Both the position numbers and the translations under genes were made by a program. 36,373 nt of DNA from Paludibacteraceae bacterium (GTDB taxonomy: Bacteria; Bacteroidota; Bacteroidia; Bacteroidales; Paludibacteraceae): positions 1 to 36,373 of the forward strand of contig JAFUUZ010000010.1 in assembly GCA_017471285.1 (NCBI GenBank), given 5' to 3'. The notes beneath the pieces were generated by a model. It did no database searches and had not been told where the DNA came from. It worked only from the letters and a program-made list of their open reading frames with translations. Of the stretch, positions 9,338 to 17,232 are shown one piece after another. The first letter of the stretch is position 1. Each line of letters starts with the position of its first letter.

Positions 9338-9384
9338 AAAATCGTAAATAAATCGTACATCGTAAATCGTTAAATCGTAAATTA
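9338..9384. repeat. 7/8-nt degenerate repeat, core ATCGTA
   Basis: In the 112-base rplQ-aspS gap the word ATCGT(A/T) recurs at 9341, 9352, 9359, 9366 and 9374, mostly 7-8 bases apart. The preceding stretch 9278-9325 has a looser repetition of GTACGAAG-like words. No promoter or terminator is evident here. Confidence 0.7.
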
Positions 9385-9388
9385 GCTT

Positions 9389-10765
9389 ATGTTTTTGGAT
9401 GTCAAAAACCATAACCCGGAAGGTACAGATCTCGCCGCCGTCAAGGTCGGCGAGACTGTTTCTGTTTCCGGTATGATCCATAATGTCCGTGTCACGAAGT
9501 GGGGAGGATTTATCGTTCTTCGCAAATCCCGCGGACTCTTACAAGCAGTCGTTTCCAACGATACTTCCAAATTCTACGACGAAGCCGGATCGGAAATCGC
9601 CATGAACGATCTGTGCCGCGAGATGGCTGTCACGATCACAGGAACGCTCAATGAAGCGAAGATCAAAGATCCTGCAGCGTTCTACAACACGATTGAGATA
9701 GCAGTTACAGAAGTGCGGGTTCTTTCCCGTCCTACTACCGCTGAGGTGGTGGATATGAATGCCCTTAAGTTCGGCGACGAAGAGACCCTCCTGCGCTATA
9801 AGTTTGATAACCGCCAGGTTACTCTTCGCAACCCCCGCGATATGGCGATTCTGAAGGTCCAGAGCACGATTGCTCGCGCTTTCGGCGAGTTCCTCGCTGC
9901 CAACGGCTTTACCCAGATCTTCACCCCGAAGATTGTATCCGAAGGAGCAGAAGGCGGCGCGAACGTGTTCAAGATGGATTATTTCGGCAAGCAGGTGTAT
10001 CTGGCTCAATCGCCCCAGTTCTACAAACAGATCGGTGTCGGCGTCTATGAACGTGTCTTTGAGATCGCTCCGGCTTACCGTGCGGAGAAACATGCTACCT
10101 CACGCCACCTGAACGAGTATATCTCGCTGGATGTGGAGATGGGCTTCATCAAAGGACAGGAAGATGTCATGACGCTGGAAGCGGCTTTGCTTCGTCATAT
10201 CATCGCTGTTGTGGAGCGCGATTGCGCGCATGAGTTACAGTTGCTCAACGCGGTTAATCCGGTGCTCCCGGAGCAGGTTCCGGCATGGAAACTGAGCGAA
10301 GTGCATGAGATTCTCTTTGAGAACAACCTCTGTGAGCAAGACCACCGCGGCGAGGACGACCTCGCGCCGGAGGAAGAACGGGCTATATGCAAATATGCAT
10401 TCGAGAAATATGGTTCGGACTTCGTGTTCGTCACCCATTTCCCGTCCGAGCACCGCGCTTTCTATGCGATGGATGATCCGGAGGACCCGAGTCTCACGTT
10501 GAGTTTTGACCTTCTGATGCGTGGTTTGGAGATCACATCCGGCGGACAGCGTATTCATAAGGAACAGGAATATCGCGAGAAAATGATTCGGCGCGGCATG
10601 AACCCCGATGCGTTCCATTTCTATCTGGATACCTTCAAGAACGGTATGCCTCCTCATGGCGGCTTTGCCATTGGTCTGGAACGTATCACGGCTTGCTTCC
10701 TGGGTATCGCCAATGTGAAGGAATGTTCGATGTTCCCGCGCGATATCAACCGGGTAGCACCTTGA
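9389..10765 (+). CDS. aspS: aspartyl-tRNA synthetase, archaeal/eukaryotic type
   Basis: 458-residue class IIb synthetase that charges tRNA-Asp, and perhaps tRNA-Asn, with aspartate. N-terminal OB anticodon-binding domain (about 20-115), then the catalytic core with motif 2 region YRAEKHATSRHLNEY, the AspRS-type AQSPQFYKQ, GLEITSGGQRIH, and motif 3 GFAIGLERIT. The ending FPRDINRVAP is of archaeal AspRS kind. It lacks the long insertion domain of the usual bacterial AspRS (about 590 residues). It is easily mislabelled asparaginyl-tRNA synthetase because both share one COG. His31, in GMIH, sits where non-discriminating archaeal enzymes carry His. It follows rplQ without a visible terminator. Confidence 0.88.
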   Translation: MFLDVKNHNPEGTDLAAVKVGETVSVSGMIHNVRVTKWGGFIVLRKSRGLLQAVVSNDTSKFYDEAGSEIAMNDLCREMAVTITGTLNEAKIKDPAAFYNTIEIAVTEVRVLSRPTTAEVVDMNALKFGDEETLLRYKFDNRQVTLRNPRDMAILKVQSTIARAFGEFLAANGFTQIFTPKIVSEGAEGGANVFKMDYFGKQVYLAQSPQFYKQIGVGVYERVFEIAPAYRAEKHATSRHLNEYISLDVEMGFIKGQEDVMTLEAALLRHIIAVVERDCAHELQLLNAVNPVLPEQVPAWKLSEVHEILFENNLCEQDHRGEDDLAPEEERAICKYAFEKYGSDFVFVTHFPSEHRAFYAMDDPEDPSLTLSFDLLMRGLEITSGGQRIHKEQEYREKMIRRGMNPDAFHFYLDTFKNGMPPHGGFAIGLERITACFLGIANVKECSMFPRDINRVAP

Positions 10766-10781
10766 TCCGCTGCCGTTCAGC

Positions 10782-10813
10782 AAAAAGAAGACCCTCCCGG
10801 GCCTTCTTTTTTT
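10782..10813 (+). terminator. intrinsic terminator after aspS
   Basis: AAGAAG-(a)CCC pairs with GGG(c)-CTTCTT across a short loop, followed by a run of Ts. It lies 17 bases after the aspS stop and probably ends the long ribosomal/aspS transcript. Confidence 0.85.
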
Positions 10814-10842
10814 GTATAATATTGATGATTCTCGTCTTTTTT

Positions 10843-10874
10843 TTTGCATATCTTATTATATTTTTGTACCTTTG
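10843..10874 (+). promoter_or_regulatory. Bacteroidota sigma-A-type promoter for the TPR/HTH regulator
   Basis: TTTG (10843-10846) as -33 box, 20-base spacer, TACCTTTG (10867-10874) as -7 box. The predicted start lies near 10880, which places the ATG at 10879 at or before the transcript start and favours the ATG at 10915. Confidence 0.8.
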
Positions 10875-10914
10875 CACCATGTTTCTTAAAAAACAGATTA
10901 TAGCGCTAGTGAGT

Positions 10915-12375
10915 ATGAAGGCGATGGTTGTCATTTGTATTGCCTTATGTGCTTGCACTCCTCGCTCGCTCCGTGAGGCGCAGGAAGTAGTGGCGCAGGC
11001 GGACAGCCTGTGGCATGAGGGTAAGATATACGGCGTGGATGGAGGCGACAGCGCCACCCTCGCGCATGCGTATGAGGCATTCAGACATTTCCCCCTCTCT
11101 TGTGGAGAGGGACGGGGTGAGGTTGCCTATCACTACGGCAAGCTGCTGCGCGCGAAAGACAACCCCGTAGAGGCTATGCAGGTGTTCATCGATGCCACCC
11201 ATTCCCGTACAAAAGACTACCATATCTTAGGAAGAATATATAGCAATATGGGCTCTATCTGCCATTTGGCAGGCGAGTTTCCTCTGTCGTATGAGATGTA
11301 TGAGAAATCCGCCAAGATGTTTCTTCGTGATAAAGATACTTTGTCATATTATTATCTACTAAATGATATGGCCTTCGAATTGGCTGAGCAAGGAAAGAAA
11401 AAGGAAACAGAAACTTTGATAGATTCAATTACGCTACATTGTACTAATCAAGGAGTCAAAGTCAAGACATTAGAAACGAAAGCACTTTTATATCAATCGC
11501 TTAAATGTCATGATTCTGTTATCACGACAATAGATTCATTACAATCTATCGGATATAATGATGTTATAGAACTTACGATGAAAGCACGTGCATTTCATAA
11601 TCTCAATTGGCCGGATTCTGCTTTGTACTATGCCAATAGGGTGGTGCAACACTCTCCGACAGATGCTTGCGCAATTGCCGCGTACTACATATTATCCCAT
11701 AGCAAAGACACGATAAACAAAGATAGTGTACTTATTCTTACTTCCGCACGTGCAGATGCACAAAGGGCATGGGCTTATTCTCAAAGTAAATTGGCTCAAG
11801 CCGTTCAATTATTAGAGCAAGACTTGAATCGCAAACCGGATTTTCGGTGGTTATATGCCATTCTTGCAACACTACTAATTATAGGAACAAGCACAGGAAT
11901 ATATGCATATAGAAAATATAATAAACGCGAATTACTTTCCCAACAGGTGAACGATTTGCTCAATAAGAGTGATGCAGAAATCCAACGCCATGAGCAAATT
12001 ATACAGGAACATGAAGAATATAATAATTCCTTAGCAATTCAAATAGAGAAATACTGCACAATTTTGTCTCAGGCAGAAGACTTTCCCAATAACATATATT
12101 GGAAAGATTTTGACGCTATGAGTAAGTTGATAAATGACAATTTTGGGATGTTGGTAACCAAACTACAAAGTATATACCATCTTTCCGAAAGAGAAATCAG
12201 ATTATGTATTTTAGTAATGATGTGCGACCCGAGCGGGACTGAATTAGCTAACTTGTTATACTATGGAAAAGGGATACGTACCTTCAAGAACCGCGTAGCT
12301 CACAAATTAGGAACAAATAGTACAGAATTACATGTATTTTTAATAAAACTGACTGCTAACATATATTCAGAATAA
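10915..12375 (+). CDS. membrane-spanning TPR regulator with C-terminal HTH
   Basis: About 486 residues. I take the start at 10915 and not 10879 because the promoter -7 box ends at 10874; from 10915 the protein begins MKAMVVICIALCACTPRS, a lipoprotein-like signal with lipobox LCAC (Cys14). Residues about 20-300 are degenerate TPR helices, expected in the periplasm. A single membrane segment WLYAILATLLIIGTSTGIYA follows (about 312-332), then a coiled coil (about 340-395), then a C-terminal region (about 420-486) with SEREIRLCILVMM and a LuxR/GerE-like helix-turn-helix segment ending TFKNRVAHKLG. This layout is common for Bacteroidales one-component transmembrane regulators. The ligand is unknown. 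A REP-like palindrome at 11092-11124 is translated in frame (PLSCGEGRGEV). The gene is AT-richer after about 11300. Confidence 0.8.
   Translation: MKAMVVICIALCACTPRSLREAQEVVAQADSLWHEGKIYGVDGGDSATLAHAYEAFRHFPLSCGEGRGEVAYHYGKLLRAKDNPVEAMQVFIDATHSRTKDYHILGRIYSNMGSICHLAGEFPLSYEMYEKSAKMFLRDKDTLSYYYLLNDMAFELAEQGKKKETETLIDSITLHCTNQGVKVKTLETKALLYQSLKCHDSVITTIDSLQSIGYNDVIELTMKARAFHNLNWPDSALYYANRVVQHSPTDACAIAAYYILSHSKDTINKDSVLILTSARADAQRAWAYSQSKLAQAVQLLEQDLNRKPDFRWLYAILATLLIIGTSTGIYAYRKYNKRELLSQQVNDLLNKSDAEIQRHEQIIQEHEEYNNSLAIQIEKYCTILSQAEDFPNNIYWKDFDAMSKLINDNFGMLVTKLQSIYHLSEREIRLCILVMMCDPSGTELANLLYYGKGIRTFKNRVAHKLGTNSTELHVFLIKLTANIYSE
11092..11124. repeat. REP-like palindromic element inside the TPR regulator gene
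   Basis: CCCCTCTC-ttgt-GGAGAGGG followed by ACGGGGTGAGGT. A closely similar element is at 26013-26046 in hflX. Both are hairpin plus a GGGGTG(A/G)GG tail and both are translated in frame, which suggests a dispersed element and not a coding motif. Confidence 0.7.
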
Positions 12376-12389
12376 CATTCATAAAGAAT

Positions 12390-12402
12390 TTGTGTACACT
12401 AT
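12390..12402. promoter_or_regulatory. palindromic site 1, TTGTGTACACTAT
   Basis: 13-base sequence with palindromic core GTGTACAC (12392-12399), repeated identically 68 bases downstream. Candidate operator. It lies just after the regulator stop codon. Confidence 0.55.
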
Positions 12403-12457
12403 AATTTTCTATAAATTGCTGGTATTCATGCAAATGTGAGATAATTCAATAGATTAA

Positions 12458-12470
12458 TTGTGTACACTAT
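12458..12470. promoter_or_regulatory. palindromic site 2, TTGTGTACACTAT
   Basis: Second exact copy of the 13-base site (core 12460-12467). It ends 2 bases before the -33 box of the next promoter, a normal location for an activator or repressor site. The neighbouring TPR/HTH regulator is the obvious but untested candidate to bind it. Confidence 0.6.
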
Positions 12471-12472
12471 TT

Positions 12473-12504
12473 TTTGTGAAGTTTTAAAAAAAGCAGTAAT
12501 TTTG
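12473..12504 (+). promoter_or_regulatory. promoter of the secreted-protein cluster
   Basis: TTTG (12473-12476), 20-base spacer, TAATTTTG (12497-12504). It drives the DUF3244-like gene at 12577 and probably the two genes behind it, which have gaps of 26 and 1 bases. Confidence 0.8.
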
Positions 12505-12534
12505 CACCGCCAACCCAAAGAGGTTTGGTGGTGC
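12504..12534 (+). other. inverted repeat over the transcription start region
   Basis: GCACCGCCAA (12504-12513) and TTGGTGGTGC (12525-12534) are complementary at 9 of 10 positions, the exception allowing G-U as RNA, with an 11-base loop. It overlaps the predicted start, so it may act as DNA (operator) and not as a complete 5' UTR hairpin. Confidence 0.55.
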
Positions 12535-12576
12535 GCTTATTTTGTACCTATTGTTAACACTTAAACTCTTATTCTT

Positions 12577-12972
12577 ATGAGAGACAAATTTATTACTTTT
12601 ATCTTTATTGCATTTTTTGCAATGCCAGCCGTTCTTCTTGCTGAAGAAACCGAGATTCAATTAACGGAAGTAATTGTTATGGGAGTTCTTCCAGGCGACA
12701 ATCCTTTGGATGATTGTGAACCTGTAGGAGAAAACCCTACTCGCCCTAGAGACTTCCGTGCAACGATCAATGGCAACTCGTTGACTATTCTCAAACAAGA
12801 AGAGGCTATCCCCTTCGCGCAGGCAGTAGTTGTTAATGCCGCAACCGGCAGCGTTGTGGTTAACGAACAGTTCACCAACTCTCTCTCCCGTCCGATTGCT
12901 AACGCAGGCGTGTATGTCCTCCGCATCGCAACCGCAGGTGGTGATCTTGTAGGACAATTTAGAGTAGAATAA
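12577..12972 (+). CDS. small secreted protein, DUF3244-like
   Basis: 131 residues. N-terminal signal peptide (MRDKFITFIFIAFFAMPAVLLA, cleavage near residue 22). The mature part is a single beta-sandwich-like domain: NGNSLTILKQEEAIPFAQAV and the final GVYVLRIATAGGDLVGQF strand pattern resembles the DUF3244 family of Bacteroides secreted proteins, with a terminal G-x-Y-x-L-x-I motif like that ending T9SS sorting domains. No enzymatic motif. The second half of the gene is GC-richer than the first. First gene of a likely three-gene unit behind the promoter at 12473. Confidence 0.65.
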   Translation: MRDKFITFIFIAFFAMPAVLLAEETEIQLTEVIVMGVLPGDNPLDDCEPVGENPTRPRDFRATINGNSLTILKQEEAIPFAQAVVVNAATGSVVVNEQFTNSLSRPIANAGVYVLRIATAGGDLVGQFRVE

Positions 12973-12998
12973 TGTTTCACATATAAAACAAAAATAGT

Positions 12999-15377
12999 AT
13001 GAAAAAGTACTTTTTTCTTTCTATAGCGTTATTAATCGGAATGATGCATGTATTTGCAGATGACGCTGTATTTAAATTCCAAGGTGCAACAATTACGCCT
13101 AATATCGGATATACGATTCCCTGCATGGGGTATCATGATACCTTAATAGTGGAAATAGATCGTAACCTCTTTAATCCATCCCAAATTAATGGCTGGTCAG
13201 CAAGTGGAGATCTCGCCATAATAGAAGAAGAGACGGCAGGCGTTGATTTCGTACACATTTACTCAACAGGTCCTGCACGCGGAGGACTAACTATCGGATA
13301 TGATTATGGTGATTGCAGTGGCTATTCGCAGGGATTCATTATAAACAAATCCTTTCATCCTGATACTTTCAAATTAGCGATCAAAGGTCCAGAATGTATT
13401 GTTGACAGCCAAGAAGTAGTTTATTCCGTATCCCCGATTCTAACAAAGAACCTTGGTGCAAATATAGGCATAGACTCCTATATCTGGAATGTACTGCAAA
13501 CACCTCGTCCGGTATTCGTAGATACCATCCTTTATGTATCCGGCGATACTAGTTCTGTGACATTTAAAGTAAAGCATGTTGATCCCGACAATTTGCCAGT
13601 TATTACTGTAGCCATTGGTGCTTGTAACACAGCTTATCCATTGTCACTTAATCTCGGAAATTCAACTCCCAAACCAGAATTGATAGATACTATGTATTTT
13701 CCTGTGGGGAAGGAATCTTTTAAGGTTGGAGTTATGCAACCGGATACAGCGTTAGTTTATACATGGAGTTGTAAACCCGCATCATCATTTACCATAGAGC
13801 CATTCGGGAAAGGAGACAGCGCGATAGTCCGCATTGAAGAAGGCGGAGAAAAGGCTACTTGTGAGGTTTTTGTAACTGCAGAATACCGCCGGATACAATG
13901 TAACACCTCTGCCGATACAATGATTGTTATGCGAACATGGGGAAGCGATGTCTATATTGCAGATTCCTCAAATATAGAAAATGCATGTTATGCAGTAAAC
14001 TTAGTTGACACTCCATCTTACATGTTTACTGTCAAAGGCTCTTCTATCCCTATAGAAACAAGTTTTGATTGGAATCTCCCTAATGGTTGGAATTTTAGAA
14101 ATGGATTAGTATCAAATGGAAAGACGATAACCATCTATCCTAATAATGCTGCCCGATTGGTAGATACGTTATTAGTAAAACCACTCAATCCGAATGACCC
14201 TGCACTCCCGGATTCATTTATTGTATATATTAAGCCTGATACTATTCCGTCTGTTCGTATTAAGCAAGATAGCTGTTTGGTATATAATTCAGAAGGTGCT
14301 GTATATGTAGATACAACAGGATTGAATCTTCCGGAAGGTGTTACGTTTGAATGGGATGTACCCGATTCATTAAAAGGAGTGAGCGGCGGTACAGACACTT
14401 TGCGTTTCACGCCTAATTCTGGAATGACATCCGTTCAAGTGCGCGCCAAGGGTACTGGCGGTTGTGATAGTGAATACACATCCTACGCTGTGGTATATAA
14501 ACCACAAAAACCAGATTCGATAGTATGGATAGATAGTGCTTGTGTATCATATGGAATTCAAGATAATTTAGAATTTATGATTGCTAACCCCTTACCAGAT
14601 CAACAATATCGGTGGAACGCTCCTGATGGTTGGAGGATTATAACGGATACAACAGGTGGTTTTGTAACACATGTAGAAATGGCTACGAATGGTGTCGCAG
14701 GTGAACATACAATTTATGTTAGAGGTGTTAATGAAAGTAATGAACAATGTCCCACTTCTGATGCTGAATCACGTAAAGTAGTCATTCCGGATTATATTGT
14801 TACGATAGTTCCAATCCCAGGAGCGGGATATATAGTAGCTTCAGTGTCTGAGCAAAGCCCGATAATAGAATCCGCTAACCTGTACGAAAATGGAGAGATA
14901 ATAGAAGGTGCTATCTCAAGCGCATTAAATTATGTGGTGATTAATCAAGCACATTCGCGTAAAGATGAATTCCTATCTTTAGGTGATTTGACAAATAATA
15001 CTATTTTCTCACTTGAGATTATAATGAGTTTACCCAACGGATGTCGCTTGAGGTACGTTTATGGCTCTCCTCTGAATAATGGACAATACCAAGTTATTCG
15101 CAGGGCATCTTCACCCGCAAAAAGACAAATGACAGTAGATCATAAATTGTCAGTATCTCCGAACCCTGCATATACGGAATTAACTTTATCGTTGTCTGAT
15201 GTCGAAGATAGTTTAGTAGATATATTTGTAATAAGTACTAATGGGAAAATTCTCAAAACCCTCCATAATTCTCCTATTGGAAATTCTATTGATGTATCGG
15301 ATATACCTCAAGGGACATACTTGCTATCTGTAACATGCAAAGGAATACCTTATTCAACTATCTTTATAAAGCAATAG
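12999..15377 (+). CDS. secreted T9SS cargo with type A sorting tail
   Basis: 792 residues. Signal peptide at 1-20 (MKKYFFLSIALLIGMMHVFA). Residues about 30-700 are a series of PKD/Ig-like beta domains with recurring pieces such as SFDWNLPNGWNF, VTFEWDVPDSL and QYRWNAPDGWRI, which suggests an internally repeated adhesin-like scaffold. The last 75 residues (SVSPNPAYTELTLSL... ending GTYLLSVTCKG...KQ) match the T9SS type A sorting domain, so the protein is expected to cross the outer membrane by the Por system and be anchored or released. It is AT-rich relative to flanking housekeeping genes. The gap to the next gene is one base. The binding partner is unknown. Confidence 0.75.
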   Translation: MKKYFFLSIALLIGMMHVFADDAVFKFQGATITPNIGYTIPCMGYHDTLIVEIDRNLFNPSQINGWSASGDLAIIEEETAGVDFVHIYSTGPARGGLTIGYDYGDCSGYSQGFIINKSFHPDTFKLAIKGPECIVDSQEVVYSVSPILTKNLGANIGIDSYIWNVLQTPRPVFVDTILYVSGDTSSVTFKVKHVDPDNLPVITVAIGACNTAYPLSLNLGNSTPKPELIDTMYFPVGKESFKVGVMQPDTALVYTWSCKPASSFTIEPFGKGDSAIVRIEEGGEKATCEVFVTAEYRRIQCNTSADTMIVMRTWGSDVYIADSSNIENACYAVNLVDTPSYMFTVKGSSIPIETSFDWNLPNGWNFRNGLVSNGKTITIYPNNAARLVDTLLVKPLNPNDPALPDSFIVYIKPDTIPSVRIKQDSCLVYNSEGAVYVDTTGLNLPEGVTFEWDVPDSLKGVSGGTDTLRFTPNSGMTSVQVRAKGTGGCDSEYTSYAVVYKPQKPDSIVWIDSACVSYGIQDNLEFMIANPLPDQQYRWNAPDGWRIITDTTGGFVTHVEMATNGVAGEHTIYVRGVNESNEQCPTSDAESRKVVIPDYIVTIVPIPGAGYIVASVSEQSPIIESANLYENGEIIEGAISSALNYVVINQAHSRKDEFLSLGDLTNNTIFSLEIIMSLPNGCRLRYVYGSPLNNGQYQVIRRASSPAKRQMTVDHKLSVSPNPAYTELTLSLSDVEDSLVDIFVISTNGKILKTLHNSPIGNSIDVSDIPQGTYLLSVTCKGIPYSTIFIKQ

Positions 15378-15378
15378 T

Positions 15379-16812
15379 ATGGAACGAAGAATATTTAGTA
15401 TGACCTTCTTCATATGCATTTTTTTTATAGACGCATATGGAGATAATTTCTGGGCATCAAATGCGGATGGCATAGATTTCTATTTTCAACGAGTAAATGA
15501 CTCTGTCGCCAGATACGCAGTACATCCTGATAGTTCGGATTCTTTATACTACGAAATCGATACATTACGCTTACCTGATACTATTTGGTATGAAGGAAGC
15601 AGGTTCATTGTAGATCCAGGAACGTCTCTAATCAATATAATATCATTTACATATGCTGTTCCAAGTGTTGTAATACTTCCGAAAAATTTTGGAAACGTAA
15701 ATAATGAACAATATCTATATCCGATACTATTCTTAACCGGTACGAAAGAGCAATACGATGAGGAAGCGGATTTATATTACACACCTCAATCTGTACATAC
15801 AATAATAGTAGATGATGCTAACCCTAATTTATCAAGTATAGATGGTGTGCTCTATAACAAGACTGCAGATACTTTGCTGGCATTCCCTCCCGGAAGAAGA
15901 GGTACATATACGGTACCGGAAAGCGTCTGGCGATTAGAGATGGCATGTTTTATGTTTTCTGAATTAGACACTCTGAATATTTCTGATAAATTGAATGATA
16001 TAGGGGATAGAGCTCTTTTTTATGCACAGAGAATCCGGTCTTTCCGTTACCCGAATGCTCTCAAACGTGTGGAAGAAGGGCATATCGTTTTAGGAACAGC
16101 ATTAGAAGAAATAATATTTGGCTCAGGACTGGAGTTTATTGGAGGCAGCAACTTTGGAACAGGTAACAATAAACTGCAACGTATTAAATGCTTGGCTGTT
16201 TCTCCTCCGGAAACAACTATAGAACAGTTTCAGGTGTCCGATTTTGTGTCGCTGTTTGTTCCCCGCAAAAGTATAGAGGCATATAGGTTGGCTAACGGCT
16301 GGAAAGGTTTTCACTCGATTTTACCGATAGAACCACCCGTGATAGTAGGTATGGATACAGCAGAAATAGCATGGGTAAGCAATGCTGTCGCTACAAGTTA
16401 CACATTAACGCTCTATACCGACGAAGCCAGGACGCAGCGGTTTATGTCGCTCACGTTTGATGCCAACGGTCATCTGACGCATATCGACATCAACAGCAGC
16501 CACATGCCGGAGCGTATGCCTGCGCTGTACCACGAGGACGGCGAAGAGGAGAAACGGTTCGCGGAGTATTACTCGTTCACCATCTCCGGCCTCTCGCCAG
16601 ACACCAAGTACTACTACACCCGCCAGAGCCTGAAAGGAACAGAAGTCATTGACGAAGAGACAGGTTCATTTGAGACGCAGAGCGACGGAGAAGAGGGATT
16701 AGAACAAAACAGCGTATTTTCTTCCGAACCGCAGAAGATGATCAAGGATGGTCAGGTGCTTATCCGTAGCGGCAATGCGACATACAACCTCCAAGGGAAA
16801 CAGGTGGAATAA
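15379..16812 (+). CDS. BspA-like leucine-rich repeat surface protein with C-terminal tag
   Basis: 477 residues. Hydrophobic signal at about 6-21 (FSMTFFICIFFIDAYG). Residues about 130-320 hold BspA/LRR_5-like repeats (DTLNISDKLNDIGDRALFY, ALEEIIFGSGLEFIG, FVPRKSIEAYRLANGW). Residues about 322-440 look like a fibronectin type III domain (YTLTLYTDEA, ISGLSPDTKYYYT). The last 25 residues end in YNLQGKQVE and match the tag of the genes at 17233 and 19682. Base composition jumps from AT-rich to GC-rich near 16390, at the LRR/FN3 boundary, suggesting a composite gene. The final 12 bases belong to the 132-bp duplication. Confidence 0.7.
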   Translation: MERRIFSMTFFICIFFIDAYGDNFWASNADGIDFYFQRVNDSVARYAVHPDSSDSLYYEIDTLRLPDTIWYEGSRFIVDPGTSLINIISFTYAVPSVVILPKNFGNVNNEQYLYPILFLTGTKEQYDEEADLYYTPQSVHTIIVDDANPNLSSIDGVLYNKTADTLLAFPPGRRGTYTVPESVWRLEMACFMFSELDTLNISDKLNDIGDRALFYAQRIRSFRYPNALKRVEEGHIVLGTALEEIIFGSGLEFIGGSNFGTGNNKLQRIKCLAVSPPETTIEQFQVSDFVSLFVPRKSIEAYRLANGWKGFHSILPIEPPVIVGMDTAEIAWVSNAVATSYTLTLYTDEARTQRFMSLTFDANGHLTHIDINSSHMPERMPALYHEDGEEEKRFAEYYSFTISGLSPDTKYYYTRQSLKGTEVIDEETGSFETQSDGEEGLEQNSVFSSEPQKMIKDGQVLIRSGNATYNLQGKQVE

Positions 16813-16932
16813 GACTTGAATAAGAGTCAAACAAGAGGCAAGTAAGAGGCAACTCGTGGCCATTTTCGATTTGAGCATTAAAAATGCACTTTTCTCTTGC
16901 GAGATTCAAAAAATCTTCGTACCTTTGCAGCG
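16801..16932 (+). repeat. 132-bp direct repeat, copy 1
   Basis: Identical to 17719-17850 at 131 of 132 positions (C16860 against T17778). It spans the last codons of the tag gene, the intergenic gap and the next promoter (TTG 16897-16899, TACCTTTG 16920-16927). A small inverted repeat AGATT-caaaa-AATCT lies at 16902-16916 in the promoter spacer. Confidence 0.95.
16897..16927 (+). promoter_or_regulatory. promoter in repeat copy 1
   Basis: CTTG (-33 region, TTG at 16897-16899), 20-base spacer, TACCTTTG (16920-16927). It now drives the ATPase remnant at 16969. Confidence 0.75.
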
Positions 16933-16968
16933 GAAAAATGTTATTAGTCACAAAAAATCCTTGTAAAT

Positions 16969-17211
16969 ATGCGTTTTTCACGTTCACAGTACTTACAACA
17001 ACTTCTCACAGGAAGAGGCAACGGAATGGTTAAAATAATCACCGGCGTCAGACGTTGTGGAAAATCATTTCTGTTATTCGATATTTTCCGTTCTTATTTG
17101 TTGGGCGAAGGAGTGAGTGAAGATCATATTATTGCATTGACATTGGATCAACGGAATATGAAAACTTTGCGCAATCCGGATAGACTGCTGGAGTATAGAT
17201 ACTTTATATAG
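16969..17211 (+). pseudogene. N-terminal remnant of an AAA_14/DUF4143-type ATPase
   Basis: 80 residues only. It has the start of a typical ATP-binding protein of this family: RSQYLQQLLTGRGNGMVKII, a Walker A-like GVRRCGKSFLLF (about 27-38), then EDHIIALTLDQ. Intact members have about 400-450 residues with a C-terminal DUF4143 domain. Here the frame stops after LRNPDRLLEYRYFI and no further family sequence follows before the next gene at 17233. It is flanked by the two copies of the 132-bp repeat. Confidence 0.75.
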
Positions 17212-17232
17212 TAGAATGTTTATTAAGCGCTA

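Noticed and set aside
9389-10765. Asparaginyl-tRNA synthetase annotation
   Set aside because: AsnRS and archaeal AspRS share a COG, but AQSPQFYKQ, GLEITSGGQRIH and the FPRD...P ending are AspRS features.
10693-10914. Longer N-terminus for the TPR regulator
   Set aside because: The open frame runs back through the aspS end, a terminator and the promoter. A lipoprotein-type signal starts at 10915, downstream of the predicted transcript start.
12504-12534. Riboswitch or complete 5' UTR hairpin
   Set aside because: The left arm begins in the -7 box, so most of it would not be transcribed. I list it as an inverted repeat at the start region instead.
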